Below are positions 33,391 to 41,612 of a DNA stretch of 46,652 nucleotides, piece by piece. Under the pieces are notes generated by a model that did no database searches, was not told where the DNA came from, and saw nothing but the letters and a program-made list of their open reading frames with translations. Where the stretch lies: the NCBI RefSeq assembly GCF_947497935.1, contig NZ_CANMIO010000024.1:1-46652 (forward strand). The letters are read 5' to 3'. A program made the translations under genes and the position numbers. This stretch comes from an uncultured Shewanella sp. GTDB lineage: Bacteria > Pseudomonadota > Gammaproteobacteria > Enterobacterales > Shewanellaceae. Each line of letters begins with the position of its first letter. The stretch's first letter is position 1.

Positions 33391-34530
33391 ATGAAAAAAA
33401 CCACTAAGTTTATGTTGTCGATGGTGGCTACAGCAATCGCGCTTTCGGGGTCTTCGGCTTATGCAGCAGAACAGACTGAAGATGGTATCAAGCTAGGCGG
33501 CGCCGTACGTGTTAACTACGCTTACCGCGACTATGATGAAGTCAACAAAGATAAAGGCGGTGACTTTTATTTTGATATGGCGGCGATCAAGTTTGATGGC
33601 AAGCACGGTGACTGGGGTCTATCAGCTGAATACCGTTTCACTTCTGGCACTGACTACATCAAATACGGTTACGCGTACTACGACGTCGATCCAGATTGGC
33701 AACTGCAAGTGGGTATCAACAAGGTACCATTTGGTAATCGCGACTTCATCTCAAACAGCTACTGGTTTGGCATTCCTTATTACTTAGGTTTTGAAGATGA
33801 TCATGACACAGGTATCAAGGCCGTTTATGAGAAAAACGGCTGGCACACTGACTTAGCCTTCTATAAGAGCGCCGAGTACGGTCCCTCTGAGAACAAGCGT
33901 TATTCGACTGATATCTACAGCGGCACAATTGCGGCGAGTGGTATCACTTATTACAACGAAGAGACTAACCAGTTCAACCTGCGCCAGACATATACCGCTG
34001 AGCACGAAGGCGGTCAAACAACCCTTGGTGGCTCTGTACAGTACGGCCAGATCTATAACAGTAATACCGGTAACAACGGTGACCGTTATGCGGTAGCACT
34101 GCACTTAGACAGCAGCTATAAAGGCTGGAACCTGCAGCTACAAGCGATGCAGTATGAATACGATGCTGCTGACGCTGTTGATGCTAACAAGATCGCGGTA
34201 TCAGTTGTGAGCTGGCAGTATGAAATTGCCTCTAAGGGCCAGTCTTATAGCGCTAACATCGCTAAAACATTTGCGACCGATTGGGGTAGCGTGAAGTGCT
34301 ACAACGATTTCGGTTTGATGACCCCCGACGTGGATGACTCTAGCTACGACAACAGCATGCAAAACGTGACCGGTTGTGCGATTTCAGCGGGCCCAACTTA
34401 CACCATGGTCGATTTTGTTATGGGTAAGAACATGACCTTCTCTACCGCGAATAACGACCACGTTGGGCTACCAGAAATGGGCGACAGCTGGGATAAGCGC
34501 GTTAACATTAACTTCGGTTACTACTTCTAA
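33391..34530 (+). CDS. Outer-membrane porin in module 3
   Basis: A Sec signal (to about AYAA) and a roughly 350-residue barrel rich in alternating aromatic strands (VRVNYAYRDYDE, LSAEYRFTSG, WQLQVGINKVPFG) end in NFGYYF, a typical C-terminal aromatic for barrel assembly. It resembles OprO/OprP-type or related anion porins. Three tandem ATGs precede it; the third (33391) is 7 bases from AGGG and preferred. It lies 46 bases after the cytochrome with no terminator between. It likely admits the module's substrate across the outer membrane. Confidence 0.88.
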   Translation: MKKTTKFMLSMVATAIALSGSSAYAAEQTEDGIKLGGAVRVNYAYRDYDEVNKDKGGDFYFDMAAIKFDGKHGDWGLSAEYRFTSGTDYIKYGYAYYDVDPDWQLQVGINKVPFGNRDFISNSYWFGIPYYLGFEDDHDTGIKAVYEKNGWHTDLAFYKSAEYGPSENKRYSTDIYSGTIAASGITYYNEETNQFNLRQTYTAEHEGGQTTLGGSVQYGQIYNSNTGNNGDRYAVALHLDSSYKGWNLQLQAMQYEYDAADAVDANKIAVSVVSWQYEIASKGQSYSANIAKTFATDWGSVKCYNDFGLMTPDVDDSSYDNSMQNVTGCAISAGPTYTMVDFVMGKNMTFSTANNDHVGLPEMGDSWDKRVNINFGYYF

Positions 34531-34802
34531 TAGCTGTTGAACTTTCAGCTGTTACGTTAGCGCTTACCAATGATTCAAGCACTGGAACACGCAGAGATCA
34601 TTAACAAAGCTAACAAGGTTAATTAGCGTTATCGACAGAAGCTAAGCTGCTCTCACTTCGCTTCTGTCTCTCCATTTACATCTTAGATTCGCCCAACTAT
34701 TGGACCGGGTACAGTATCCCTGCTTACTGTCACCTCGATGGATCACGCCCTTAGCATTCAATGTACTAGGGCTTTTTTCCCCTTCCCCTACAAGAAAGAA
34801 CT
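34531..34802. other. Leader region between the two porins
   Basis: About 270 bases with no gene. It ends in the hairpin listed at 34747-34778, only about 24 bases before the second porin start. No CRP-like site was found here. The second porin therefore has either its own promoter or read-through through this terminator-like element. Confidence 0.5.
34747..34778 (+). terminator. Terminator or attenuator before the DcaP-like porin
   Basis: GCCC-T-TAG, an 11-base loop, CTA-GGGC and six Ts form an intrinsic terminator with one bulge. Its position just before the ATG at 34803 is unusual: it may end the module 3 operon or act as an attenuator of the next gene. Confidence 0.75.
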
Positions 34803-35876
34803 ATGAAACCGATTACTAGGATCTCTATTTATGTTTGCTTTATTGGCGCTTACTCGCTGCCATCAATGGCAAGCGAATATCATTTTGGCGGTTTTATTAA
34901 AGCCAACGCTCGCTATGTGGATGGCAACATCGCTTTTCAAGATAGCTGGACTGGCGGTGGGCACGTCACCGACTCTGCTAAACGTAGCCAATTTAGCGCC
35001 GCCGAAAGCCGTTTTAATGTTGGCATCACTCACGGTGAAGTAACCGGTTTTGCAGAGATTGATTTTTCGGGCTCGGCGCAAGGTAATGCCGCTTTTTCTA
35101 ATTCCTATAGCCCACGTTTAAGACATGCATATATTAATTATCAAAATTTCACTGCAGGACAAACATGGTCAACCATGGTTAACACCAGCGCCTTTGCCGA
35201 AACAGCTGACTTAGGCGGCCCCTTGGTCGGCCAGGCTATGGTGCGTCAAGCATTAGTACGTTACAGCACTGATAATTGGCAATTTGCACTAGAGAACCCT
35301 TACACCTACGGCACTCAAGCAGGCAGTACAAACTCTGATAAGAAGTGGGTCGACACCAGTAATGATTATGTGCCCGATGCCGTGATTCGATTCGATCAAC
35401 AGGGCGACTGGGGTAACGTATCGATATCGAGTCTCCTTCGCTATTTAGATCCACAGGACACGGCTCAGTTTGGTGCAGGCGTCTCACTAGCTGCCAAGCT
35501 AAAAACCTACGGTAAAAATGATATTCGCCTGCAAGTTCACTACGGTAATTTAGGCCGCTACGTTGGTACGGACGCCGCCAGAGACATGATCGATGGCGAG
35601 ATAGAAACCACTACTTCGGCCATGTTTGCTTATCGACACTTCTGGACCGAACGCACTCGTTCGAGTTTGTTCTATGGCCACACTATCACCGAAGAGGAGC
35701 AAACTAACCGCTTCCATGCAGGAGTGAATCTGTTCACTAATCTGACGCCGGTTTTAGCCCTAGGTTTTGAGGTAGGCCGCTATCAAATTGATGATGGAAT
35801 AAGCCCTTACGACGCCGTTAACGTCCCCCAAGGCGCCTCTAATTACGCCCAGTTGAGTCTGCAATTTCATATTTAA
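34803..35876 (+). CDS. DcaP-like outer-membrane porin
   Basis: This 357-residue barrel with signal peptide (to about SMA) has the N-terminal HFGGFIKANARYVDG and SAAESRFNVGITHGEVTGFAEIDF segments of the DcaP family of trimeric porins. It ends in LSLQFHI. In Acinetobacter, DcaP takes up dicarboxylic acids and peptides, so an organic-acid uptake role fits this locus. It is preceded by a terminator-like hairpin and followed by the cupin gene with its own regulatory region. Confidence 0.85.
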   Translation: MKPITRISIYVCFIGAYSLPSMASEYHFGGFIKANARYVDGNIAFQDSWTGGGHVTDSAKRSQFSAAESRFNVGITHGEVTGFAEIDFSGSAQGNAAFSNSYSPRLRHAYINYQNFTAGQTWSTMVNTSAFAETADLGGPLVGQAMVRQALVRYSTDNWQFALENPYTYGTQAGSTNSDKKWVDTSNDYVPDAVIRFDQQGDWGNVSISSLLRYLDPQDTAQFGAGVSLAAKLKTYGKNDIRLQVHYGNLGRYVGTDAARDMIDGEIETTTSAMFAYRHFWTERTRSSLFYGHTITEEEQTNRFHAGVNLFTNLTPVLALGFEVGRYQIDDGISPYDAVNVPQGASNYAQLSLQFHI

Positions 35877-35895
35877 TAATACAGCTAAGAAAAGA

Positions 35896-35921
35896 TTATT
35901 CGCGACCGAGTTCACGAATAA
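35896..35921. promoter_or_regulatory. Palindrome in the cupin promoter
   Basis: TTATTCG-N12-CGAATAA has the same arms and spacer length as the core of the long palindrome at 31328. Flanking bases are less symmetrical than in the module 3 copy. It marks the cupin gene as part of the same regulon. Confidence 0.72.
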
Positions 35922-35941
35922 GTTTGCTGCTTAAAATGCTG

Positions 35942-35957
35942 CGTGATCCATTTCAAC
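35942..35957. promoter_or_regulatory. CRP-like site in the cupin promoter
   Basis: CGTGATCCATTTCAAC has GTGA-N6-TCAA. GTGA starts 28 bases after CGAATAA begins, exactly as upstream of the module 3 flavoprotein. Confidence 0.65.
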
Positions 35958-36053
35958 TTTACGTGGCAATTATCACTTTATTGTTAGTTCAAGCCCGTTA
36001 AAACGAGCACAATATCGCAGCTTTAGCTGCATCAGCTAAAAAATAGGATAAGA

Positions 36054-36797
36054 ATGATGAAATTAAAAATGATGTTCGGTATCGCCGCACTAACTTCTAC
36101 AGCTGCATTTGCTCAAGGTCCACAGTGCGATCACGCCCAACTACCTTACCAGCAGATGACGCCAGTTCCATACGATAGCACACCGTACTCGCCACAAGAT
36201 ACGATGCCAGAGCAGTGTAGCAACCCTGAAGTTGAAGCGTACATCGCAGCATGGGAAGCGGGTGAAATTGATTTCACGACTATTCAAGCAAACGATAGCA
36301 TTGCTAAAGATCAGCAATTCTGTAAGTCATTAGATGACGACGGAAACGTACTCGAAATTCAAGATTGTGATAAGTCAAAATCACCTGTTGGTTACATCTG
36401 GAAAGAGCTTTCAGATAGCCCTGTTGTTATCGGGATCACCGACGGCGGTAAATCAGACCACGCACCTCATTTCCATGGTCAGCCTGAGTGTTACTACGTA
36501 GTAAACGGTGAAGGTCAAACCCTTGCCAATAACCAGTTCAAGAAGCTAGGCACAGGCCAGTACTTCTACATTCCTGGTGCAACTATCCACAACACACCTA
36601 TCATGTCTGACAAAGGCCTAGGTGTAATGTACTGGTACCCGAACAACGCACACTTTAACGGCTTCAAGTACTACTGGCGCAAAGATGTTCAAAATCTACG
36701 CGTAGCAGAAGAAGCATTCGACCGTGTTGATGAGATCCGTAAGCGTGACCTAAACTTAGGCCCATACGGCACTAACGAAGCTATCTTCAAGAAGTAA
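36054..36797 (+). CDS. Secreted cupin-domain protein
   Basis: A Sec signal (to about AFA) precedes a roughly 90-residue N-terminal part with four cysteines likely forming disulfides, then a cupin. Motif 1 is HAPHFHGQPECYYVVNGEG (HxH, E and G as in metal cupins). Motif 2 is GQYFYIPGATIHNTP, which keeps the His but not the usual Asn. The two His of HFH, the Glu and the later His could bind one metal. Periplasmic cupins of this kind include lyases such as DddY that make acrylate from DMSP; this 247-residue protein is shorter and not clearly one of them. The promoter shared with the module 3 flavoprotein suggests joint work. Function is unproven. Confidence 0.8.
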   Translation: MMKLKMMFGIAALTSTAAFAQGPQCDHAQLPYQQMTPVPYDSTPYSPQDTMPEQCSNPEVEAYIAAWEAGEIDFTTIQANDSIAKDQQFCKSLDDDGNVLEIQDCDKSKSPVGYIWKELSDSPVVIGITDGGKSDHAPHFHGQPECYYVVNGEGQTLANNQFKKLGTGQYFYIPGATIHNTPIMSDKGLGVMYWYPNNAHFNGFKYYWRKDVQNLRVAEEAFDRVDEIRKRDLNLGPYGTNEAIFKK

Positions 36798-36832
36798 GCC
36801 CTAAGCTTAATAAGCTAGCAAATTCGTTAACT

Positions 36833-36860
36833 AAAAAAGGGCTCATCTGAGCCCTTTTTT
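36833..36860. terminator. Bidirectional terminator after the cupin gene
   Basis: AAAAAAGGGCTC-ATCT-GAGCCCTTTTTT is a perfect symmetrical hairpin between the cupin gene and the convergent outer-membrane gene. Confidence 0.94.
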
Positions 36861-36908
36861 GCTGTTAGCTATCTGTACATTTAGCCATAGCAGCTATGGT
36901 TAAGAATA

Positions 36909-38147
36909 TTAGAACGCTTCATTGACGTTAAAATAAAAGCCTGTATCACCATCACCCCAAGCCATATCTAACCTTAAGTTCACCCGAGGTTTCACCTCGA
37001 AACGATAACCAACCCCGCCATTAGGCAAGATTTTATTAGCATCGAAGTCGCTAACATCGTCGGCAATCACACCCGCGCCGCCCCAAAACACCATGCCATG
37101 ACGCCCAGGCAGATTTAAGCGATACTCGATTTGCGTCATTAGCATCTGCTTATCGCGATAGCGCCCCGATGTATAGCCGCGAAGCAAATCGCCACCGCCG
37201 GCTTTTGACAGCTGATCCCATGGCACATCACCACTGGTAAAGCGACCTCGCACTTGCCAGGCTAAAATATCTTCGCCGTGTCCCGTCTGCAAATATTCGC
37301 TATATAAGGCGTTGTAGACATCGAAATCGGTTTTACTGCCGAGGTACTGGCGATAAAAAGTCGCGTCTATCTCTAAAATACGCCCCGACTGCGGGTTGAG
37401 CACATTGTCTCGACTGTCATGATTGAGCAGTAAGTTTAAGCCGACACTGCGAGAGCTCTCATCGAGGATCTCAGTATCCACATCCGAGTCTAACAAGTTA
37501 ATCTTGCTGGCATCGGCATAGCTGTAATCGAAACCAATCCCCACAAAGCTGGTCGGACTCATTCGCTGTAACAGCATAGGATTTATCGAGAGAATACGCT
37601 GGTTGAATTCGACACGGTTACCCTGTTGATGGTTGCTGTCGTAACCCACACCATAGAAAACATCGGGAGCATCGAAGACTTCTGCATTCAGATAGAAACG
37701 CTGTTGGTCTTGATTGATAAAGGTCTTGTTAGCCACCGCCACACCCAAGGCGCCATTGGTCGAGGCAAGGCCATTGATCACTAAGGATGATAGCTGACTC
37801 ACCTCATCATCTGGGTCATATTGATATAAGCCAACCGCCGAGATCCCCACGCCTAAGTCCATCTCAGGGTTGTAGAAAGGCCCCGGCAAGTAACTAAAAT
37901 CGATCAGCTTATTGGGATCGAATTCACCGTCGGCGCCTAGGGTTTGTAAGAAGTCCTCAAGCCAGCCTTGAGGTGCCTTATCGTCTTGCACTTGATCTGC
38001 CACCTGAGCGACTTCTGCAGCCTTATCTAGATCAATATCTTGCTCTGCGACCTCTTTCGCCAACACTGGTGTAGCACTACAAGCCAAGAACAGTGCAAAC
38101 CGAGTAGACCATGAGCTCAAAGCGGTACTGCTCACTCTAGCTATCAT
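36909..38147 (-). CDS. Outer-membrane BamA/TamA-superfamily barrel without POTRA domains
   Basis: A signal peptide (to about LAK) and a short charged linker precede a barrel of about 300 residues with GIGFDYSYADAS, LLLNHDSRDNVLNPQSGRILEID and LLRGYTSGRYRDKQ, the latter like the VRGF/LRGY signature of Omp85 barrels. It ends in FYFNVNEAF. No POTRA repeats are visible, unlike BamA and TamA. Its start overlaps the preceding lipoprotein gene by 4 bases (ATGA), so it is the last gene of a four-gene envelope cluster. Substrate or partner is unknown. Confidence 0.85.
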   Translation of the reverse strand: MIARVSSTALSSWSTRFALFLACSATPVLAKEVAEQDIDLDKAAEVAQVADQVQDDKAPQGWLEDFLQTLGADGEFDPNKLIDFSYLPGPFYNPEMDLGVGISAVGLYQYDPDDEVSQLSSLVINGLASTNGALGVAVANKTFINQDQQRFYLNAEVFDAPDVFYGVGYDSNHQQGNRVEFNQRILSINPMLLQRMSPTSFVGIGFDYSYADASKINLLDSDVDTEILDESSRSVGLNLLLNHDSRDNVLNPQSGRILEIDATFYRQYLGSKTDFDVYNALYSEYLQTGHGEDILAWQVRGRFTSGDVPWDQLSKAGGGDLLRGYTSGRYRDKQMLMTQIEYRLNLPGRHGMVFWGGAGVIADDVSDFDANKILPNGGVGYRFEVKPRVNLRLDMAWGDGDTGFYFNVNEAF

Positions 38148-39481
38148 TGTGACTCCAGTGCTGTCACGGTGTCAGTGTCATCATCGAGTTGTTGATGCTG
38201 GCGCAGCTCTAACTCATCTTGCATCAGATTGTACTGGCTAATTTTGTAGAAGTCGGCTTGAGTAAAGCCGTCTTGCCACAACTCCGCAGGAATATGCTTA
38301 AAGCTATCTGTAAATTTTTCGCTAACAATCAGCTTCTGCTTGGCAATAGCATCGATATCAATCCCATGGACGCTATTGCTCAATGAGAGGTCATGCGCCT
38401 GATGTTGAGACTCATAAAGCTCTTGCACCTCAGGCCATTTTGCATGGGAACGAGCTAAGGCTTTTGGCACCAGATAAGGTGACTGCTTATCACCTAACAG
38501 GTAATGGCGTTTGAGCAACATAAACTTACTCGGCAATGGTTGCTCTGAGTCCCACCAATGACCATCTATCACGTCAAATAAGGCATTAGTCTGCTTAATA
38601 GAAACAGGTTCAAGCCAGTTGAGGGTTGCCGATAACCATTGAGTCATATGCTGGTTATATAACTCTTTATTCATCGCCAAGTTGTTGTTAATTAGTGCCA
38701 AGGCTATTTTAGCGCCAAGCATATTGGAGTAGAGATCTTCTGGTGAATAAGCCGACACAGTTTCAGACCAAGGCGCCCAACTGCGATAGCCATGCCACTG
38801 GGCAATTTCATGGGCTTCGGCCATAAAGTAGGCCAACCTGACTGAGATCGCCGCGGCGGTTTCCCAGCGCTGCCTTGCGCTTAAGCTTGATAGGTCAAAC
38901 TCACTGAGCTCAATGGTTCTCGGACCTATCTCCTCTGGGAGCTTAATGGTTTGAACCTGTCCAAGCTTTGGGTAGATATGGTAAAACAGCGCAATGGCAT
39001 TATCGGCAGTGTCGCGCACATGGGCTAAATCGATAAAGCCACCCTGCAGGGTATACATTTGGCCGTTATTTTCAGTGCCGCGACTGCCATTGGGCGCATC
39101 TTTTTGATAACTAAAGGTGCCCGCCTCATAGGCGTGAGGACCTACGCTATCTACAGCTAACGTGTTGGCGTAGCGGAAAAAAGGCACAGGAACCGGACCA
39201 ATCGTCACCTTCTGCGCATTACCAAAGGCGCAGCAAGGTCGCACCGCCTTGGGAATATGGATCAAAGGCAGCTCTTGCAGCTCAATCGCGTGTAAAAGGT
39301 TTATGTCGGGTTCGCTGTCGAGAGCTGCACCGATGGCGATATCGCTTGGCAGCGCACGCACCTGCCAATCGTTACTACTACAAGCACTTAGTAGGAAAAT
39401 GGTAACGGCTGCCATCGAGCCTCGAACCCAATCTTGCTTATCAACTAGGCTTATTTTTTTAAGGAAGCTACGACTCATCAT
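38144..39481 (-). CDS. Putative DUF4056-type lipoprotein
   Basis: This 445-residue protein has a lipobox (FLLSAC) about residue 34 after a long N-terminal lead. CCAFGNAQKV and GGFIDLAHVRDTADNAIALFYH fit the DUF4056 family by my recognition; no enzyme motif is clear, though the conserved AEAHEIAQWHGYRSW contains a His-Glu pair like some metal peptidases. It starts in a TAATG overlap with the upstream hydrolase and overlaps the barrel gene downstream, so the three are co-translated. It probably works at the inner face of the outer membrane. Confidence 0.75.
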   Translation of the reverse strand: MMSRSFLKKISLVDKQDWVRGSMAAVTIFLLSACSSNDWQVRALPSDIAIGAALDSEPDINLLHAIELQELPLIHIPKAVRPCCAFGNAQKVTIGPVPVPFFRYANTLAVDSVGPHAYEAGTFSYQKDAPNGSRGTENNGQMYTLQGGFIDLAHVRDTADNAIALFYHIYPKLGQVQTIKLPEEIGPRTIELSEFDLSSLSARQRWETAAAISVRLAYFMAEAHEIAQWHGYRSWAPWSETVSAYSPEDLYSNMLGAKIALALINNNLAMNKELYNQHMTQWLSATLNWLEPVSIKQTNALFDVIDGHWWDSEQPLPSKFMLLKRHYLLGDKQSPYLVPKALARSHAKWPEVQELYESQHQAHDLSLSNSVHGIDIDAIAKQKLIVSEKFTDSFKHIPAELWQDGFTQADFYKISQYNLMQDELELRQHQQLDDDTDTVTALESQ

Positions 39482-40389
39482 TATTGTACAAATGCCTTAA
39501 TAGTTTGACTGACAATCTCCGGGTAATCGTTACTGATCCCATGGGCGCCCTCAGGGATCACCACAATCGGCGCACTTAAGTAGTCGGCCAATTGAATACC
39601 TGAACTAAGTGGAAACACTTTATCCTTCTCACCCCAGATCAGTACACTAGGCGGTAAAGACTCGACCGAAATGCTAGCGGAAATGCGGTCTCTATCGGCG
39701 GGTAAACCATCTATCAGCTGACGCTTTTCATCTAAGAAGCCTGCAAAGTATTTATCAAAAATACTCGCATCAATAAAACCAGGGTACCAAGGAAAATCAA
39801 CGAAGGTACCATCGAGCAATCGGCGCATCTGCTTAGGGGTTTGCGGCACAAAAATATCGCTCGGATCATCCACAGCAAAACGCTGATTCATCTGTTGTAA
39901 ATCGCTATCTGAAAACAGCACGCCAGGACTCGCCAACAATACCGCCTTCTCAACCTTAGGTTCGTTGATCATCAGATCGAAGGTAACGAAGCCGCCGTAT
40001 GAAATCCCCACCACATTGACCTTATCCAAGCCAAGGGAATCTATCAGCTGCATAACCGCTTGTGATTGTGTCGCTAGGCTAGGTTGCCCTTGACTGACGG
40101 ACTCACCAAACCAAGCAAGATCGGGTGCGATCACCTGATAATCTTGGCTAAGGTCGAGCATCACCTGCTGCCAGCTCGTTACAGCGGTCCCACCAAAACC
40201 ATGAATTAATAATAGGGTTTTGCCCTCACCGGCCTGCCAATAATTCAGCTCTCCGCCCTCTTGCAGTTCAAGCTGATGTTGTTCAAAACCAACCTCTTGT
40301 AAGGCTGACTTTTCACGCGAATCAATAATATCAACGGCTGAGCAGCCACCAATCAATAACGTCAACAGCAACATACAGATAGTGCGCAT
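39481..40389 (-). CDS. Alpha/beta-hydrolase lipoprotein
   Basis: The oxyanion region is LIHGFGGTAVTSW, the nucleophile elbow GISYGG (catalytic Ser), the acid region WGEKDKVFP and the His region EGAHGISNDYPE, giving a complete catalytic triad. The lipobox LLIGGC is near residue 17. The chosen start (40389) has GGAG seven bases upstream and begins MRTICML; an upstream ATG (40440) would place the signal far from the start. It is a likely envelope-located esterase or lipase, translationally coupled to the next gene. Confidence 0.87.
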   Translation of the reverse strand: MRTICMLLLTLLIGGCSAVDIIDSREKSALQEVGFEQHQLELQEGGELNYWQAGEGKTLLLIHGFGGTAVTSWQQVMLDLSQDYQVIAPDLAWFGESVSQGQPSLATQSQAVMQLIDSLGLDKVNVVGISYGGFVTFDLMINEPKVEKAVLLASPGVLFSDSDLQQMNQRFAVDDPSDIFVPQTPKQMRRLLDGTFVDFPWYPGFIDASIFDKYFAGFLDEKRQLIDGLPADRDRISASISVESLPPSVLIWGEKDKVFPLSSGIQLADYLSAPIVVIPEGAHGISNDYPEIVSQTIKAFVQ

Positions 40390-40447
40390 ACTCTTGCTCC
40401 AATAAAATTTAACGACTCGCCTAACACAGGCGATTAACAACGGTTTG

Positions 40448-41341
40448 TTAGAAACGATAGCCTAGACTCATCATGAAGCTACTACGGGTGCCAACGCCAA
40501 ACTCCATCAGCAGATCAAGGTTCTTGGTCAGGCCTACCTGGCTACCAATCAAGCCGTTCCATTTATCTTCAAGATGCTGATTAACCTCGAACTTAGCATC
40601 ACCAAGAGGAATGCCGATATCACGTAGGTAACCGCTGAACGTCTGCTCTACGTTTTGGTACATGGCACCGACCCAGACCTGAACGTCATGACTGTTATAA
40701 CTCGTGCGGTAACCTACGCGTGGAGAAACCACGATACTGCTGATCTCACCATCAAGAATATTTAAACGGGTATTGGTGTAATTCACATCCAGTAGCGCAA
40801 ACCAATTGTCTATCCCGCCAACTAAGGTACCACCCACACCATAGGTGGTGCCTTTGAAGTCCAATACAAAATCGAATGCAGGACTGCTGACACTACAAGG
40901 ATTAAATTTGCAATATATTGGCGGCAAGACCTCGGTTAAGTCAGCCTCAAGCTGTACGTTAGCAACGCTGCTGCCTTTGGTATGGCCGATGACACCGTAG
41001 AGATTTAAGAATGGTAGCACCCACATATCACCTCTAAAGGTTAACGTTTCTGACTCTTGCTTGGCCTGACTACCTTTAATACTCAGCATGTCATCTAGTG
41101 CACCAAGACCTGAAAAATTTACAGAATCGACTACTAGAGGCTGATCCATGTTCATGTAATTAACAGAAAAGCCATAAGGCTTAGGTAGCTCATGACCTAA
41201 GTCTATTGCCTCTTGAGCCCAGATTGGAAACGTTCTGTCGTAGCGCGGCTTTAGCGGCTCTCGCTCCAGTGATTGGGATTGCGCCGGAGAAACAAAAAAC
41301 AGCACTGAAAGTGCTGTTAAAAAATAAATCATTTTAAACAT
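40448..41341 (-). CDS. Outer-membrane beta-barrel protein of unknown function
   Basis: A signal peptide (MFKMIYFLTALSVLFFVSPAQSQ) precedes about 270 residues of barrel-like sequence with FLNLYGVIGHTKG, VGGTLVGGIDNWFALLDVNYTNTR, VSPRVGYRTSYN and a terminal FGVGTRSSFMMSLGYRF. It lies 58 bases before the hydrolase and belongs to the same cluster. The start is 41341 or the nearby ATG at 41332. Family not recognised. Confidence 0.8.
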   Translation of the reverse strand: MFKMIYFLTALSVLFFVSPAQSQSLEREPLKPRYDRTFPIWAQEAIDLGHELPKPYGFSVNYMNMDQPLVVDSVNFSGLGALDDMLSIKGSQAKQESETLTFRGDMWVLPFLNLYGVIGHTKGSSVANVQLEADLTEVLPPIYCKFNPCSVSSPAFDFVLDFKGTTYGVGGTLVGGIDNWFALLDVNYTNTRLNILDGEISSIVVSPRVGYRTSYNSHDVQVWVGAMYQNVEQTFSGYLRDIGIPLGDAKFEVNQHLEDKWNGLIGSQVGLTKNLDLLMEFGVGTRSSFMMSLGYRF

Positions 41342-41612
41342 GTAGAGAGTGAACCTTGTTCGTAAAAAGAAAGACTGACTGTAGCGTATCAAAGAGAATA
41401 TGCTGTTGAGCGCTGTGACAGGAAATAATGTAGGTCAATTATTACCCAGCAAGCTGAATTCAATCTGAAGTATTCTCTATTTACCACAATGATTAGAGTA
41501 AAAACTCCAATTTTAAGGGCTCACCTAGTCATTATCAATGCAATCATAGCTTCAAATAATATATTTCTTCAGCGAAGTATTGGTTAACTAGCATCATCAC
41601 CGAATTTGAAAA

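Noticed and set aside
36054..36797. DMSP lyase (DddY, DddQ or DddW)
   Set aside because: Cupin ligands are present, but length and the second motif do not match these families closely enough to name it.
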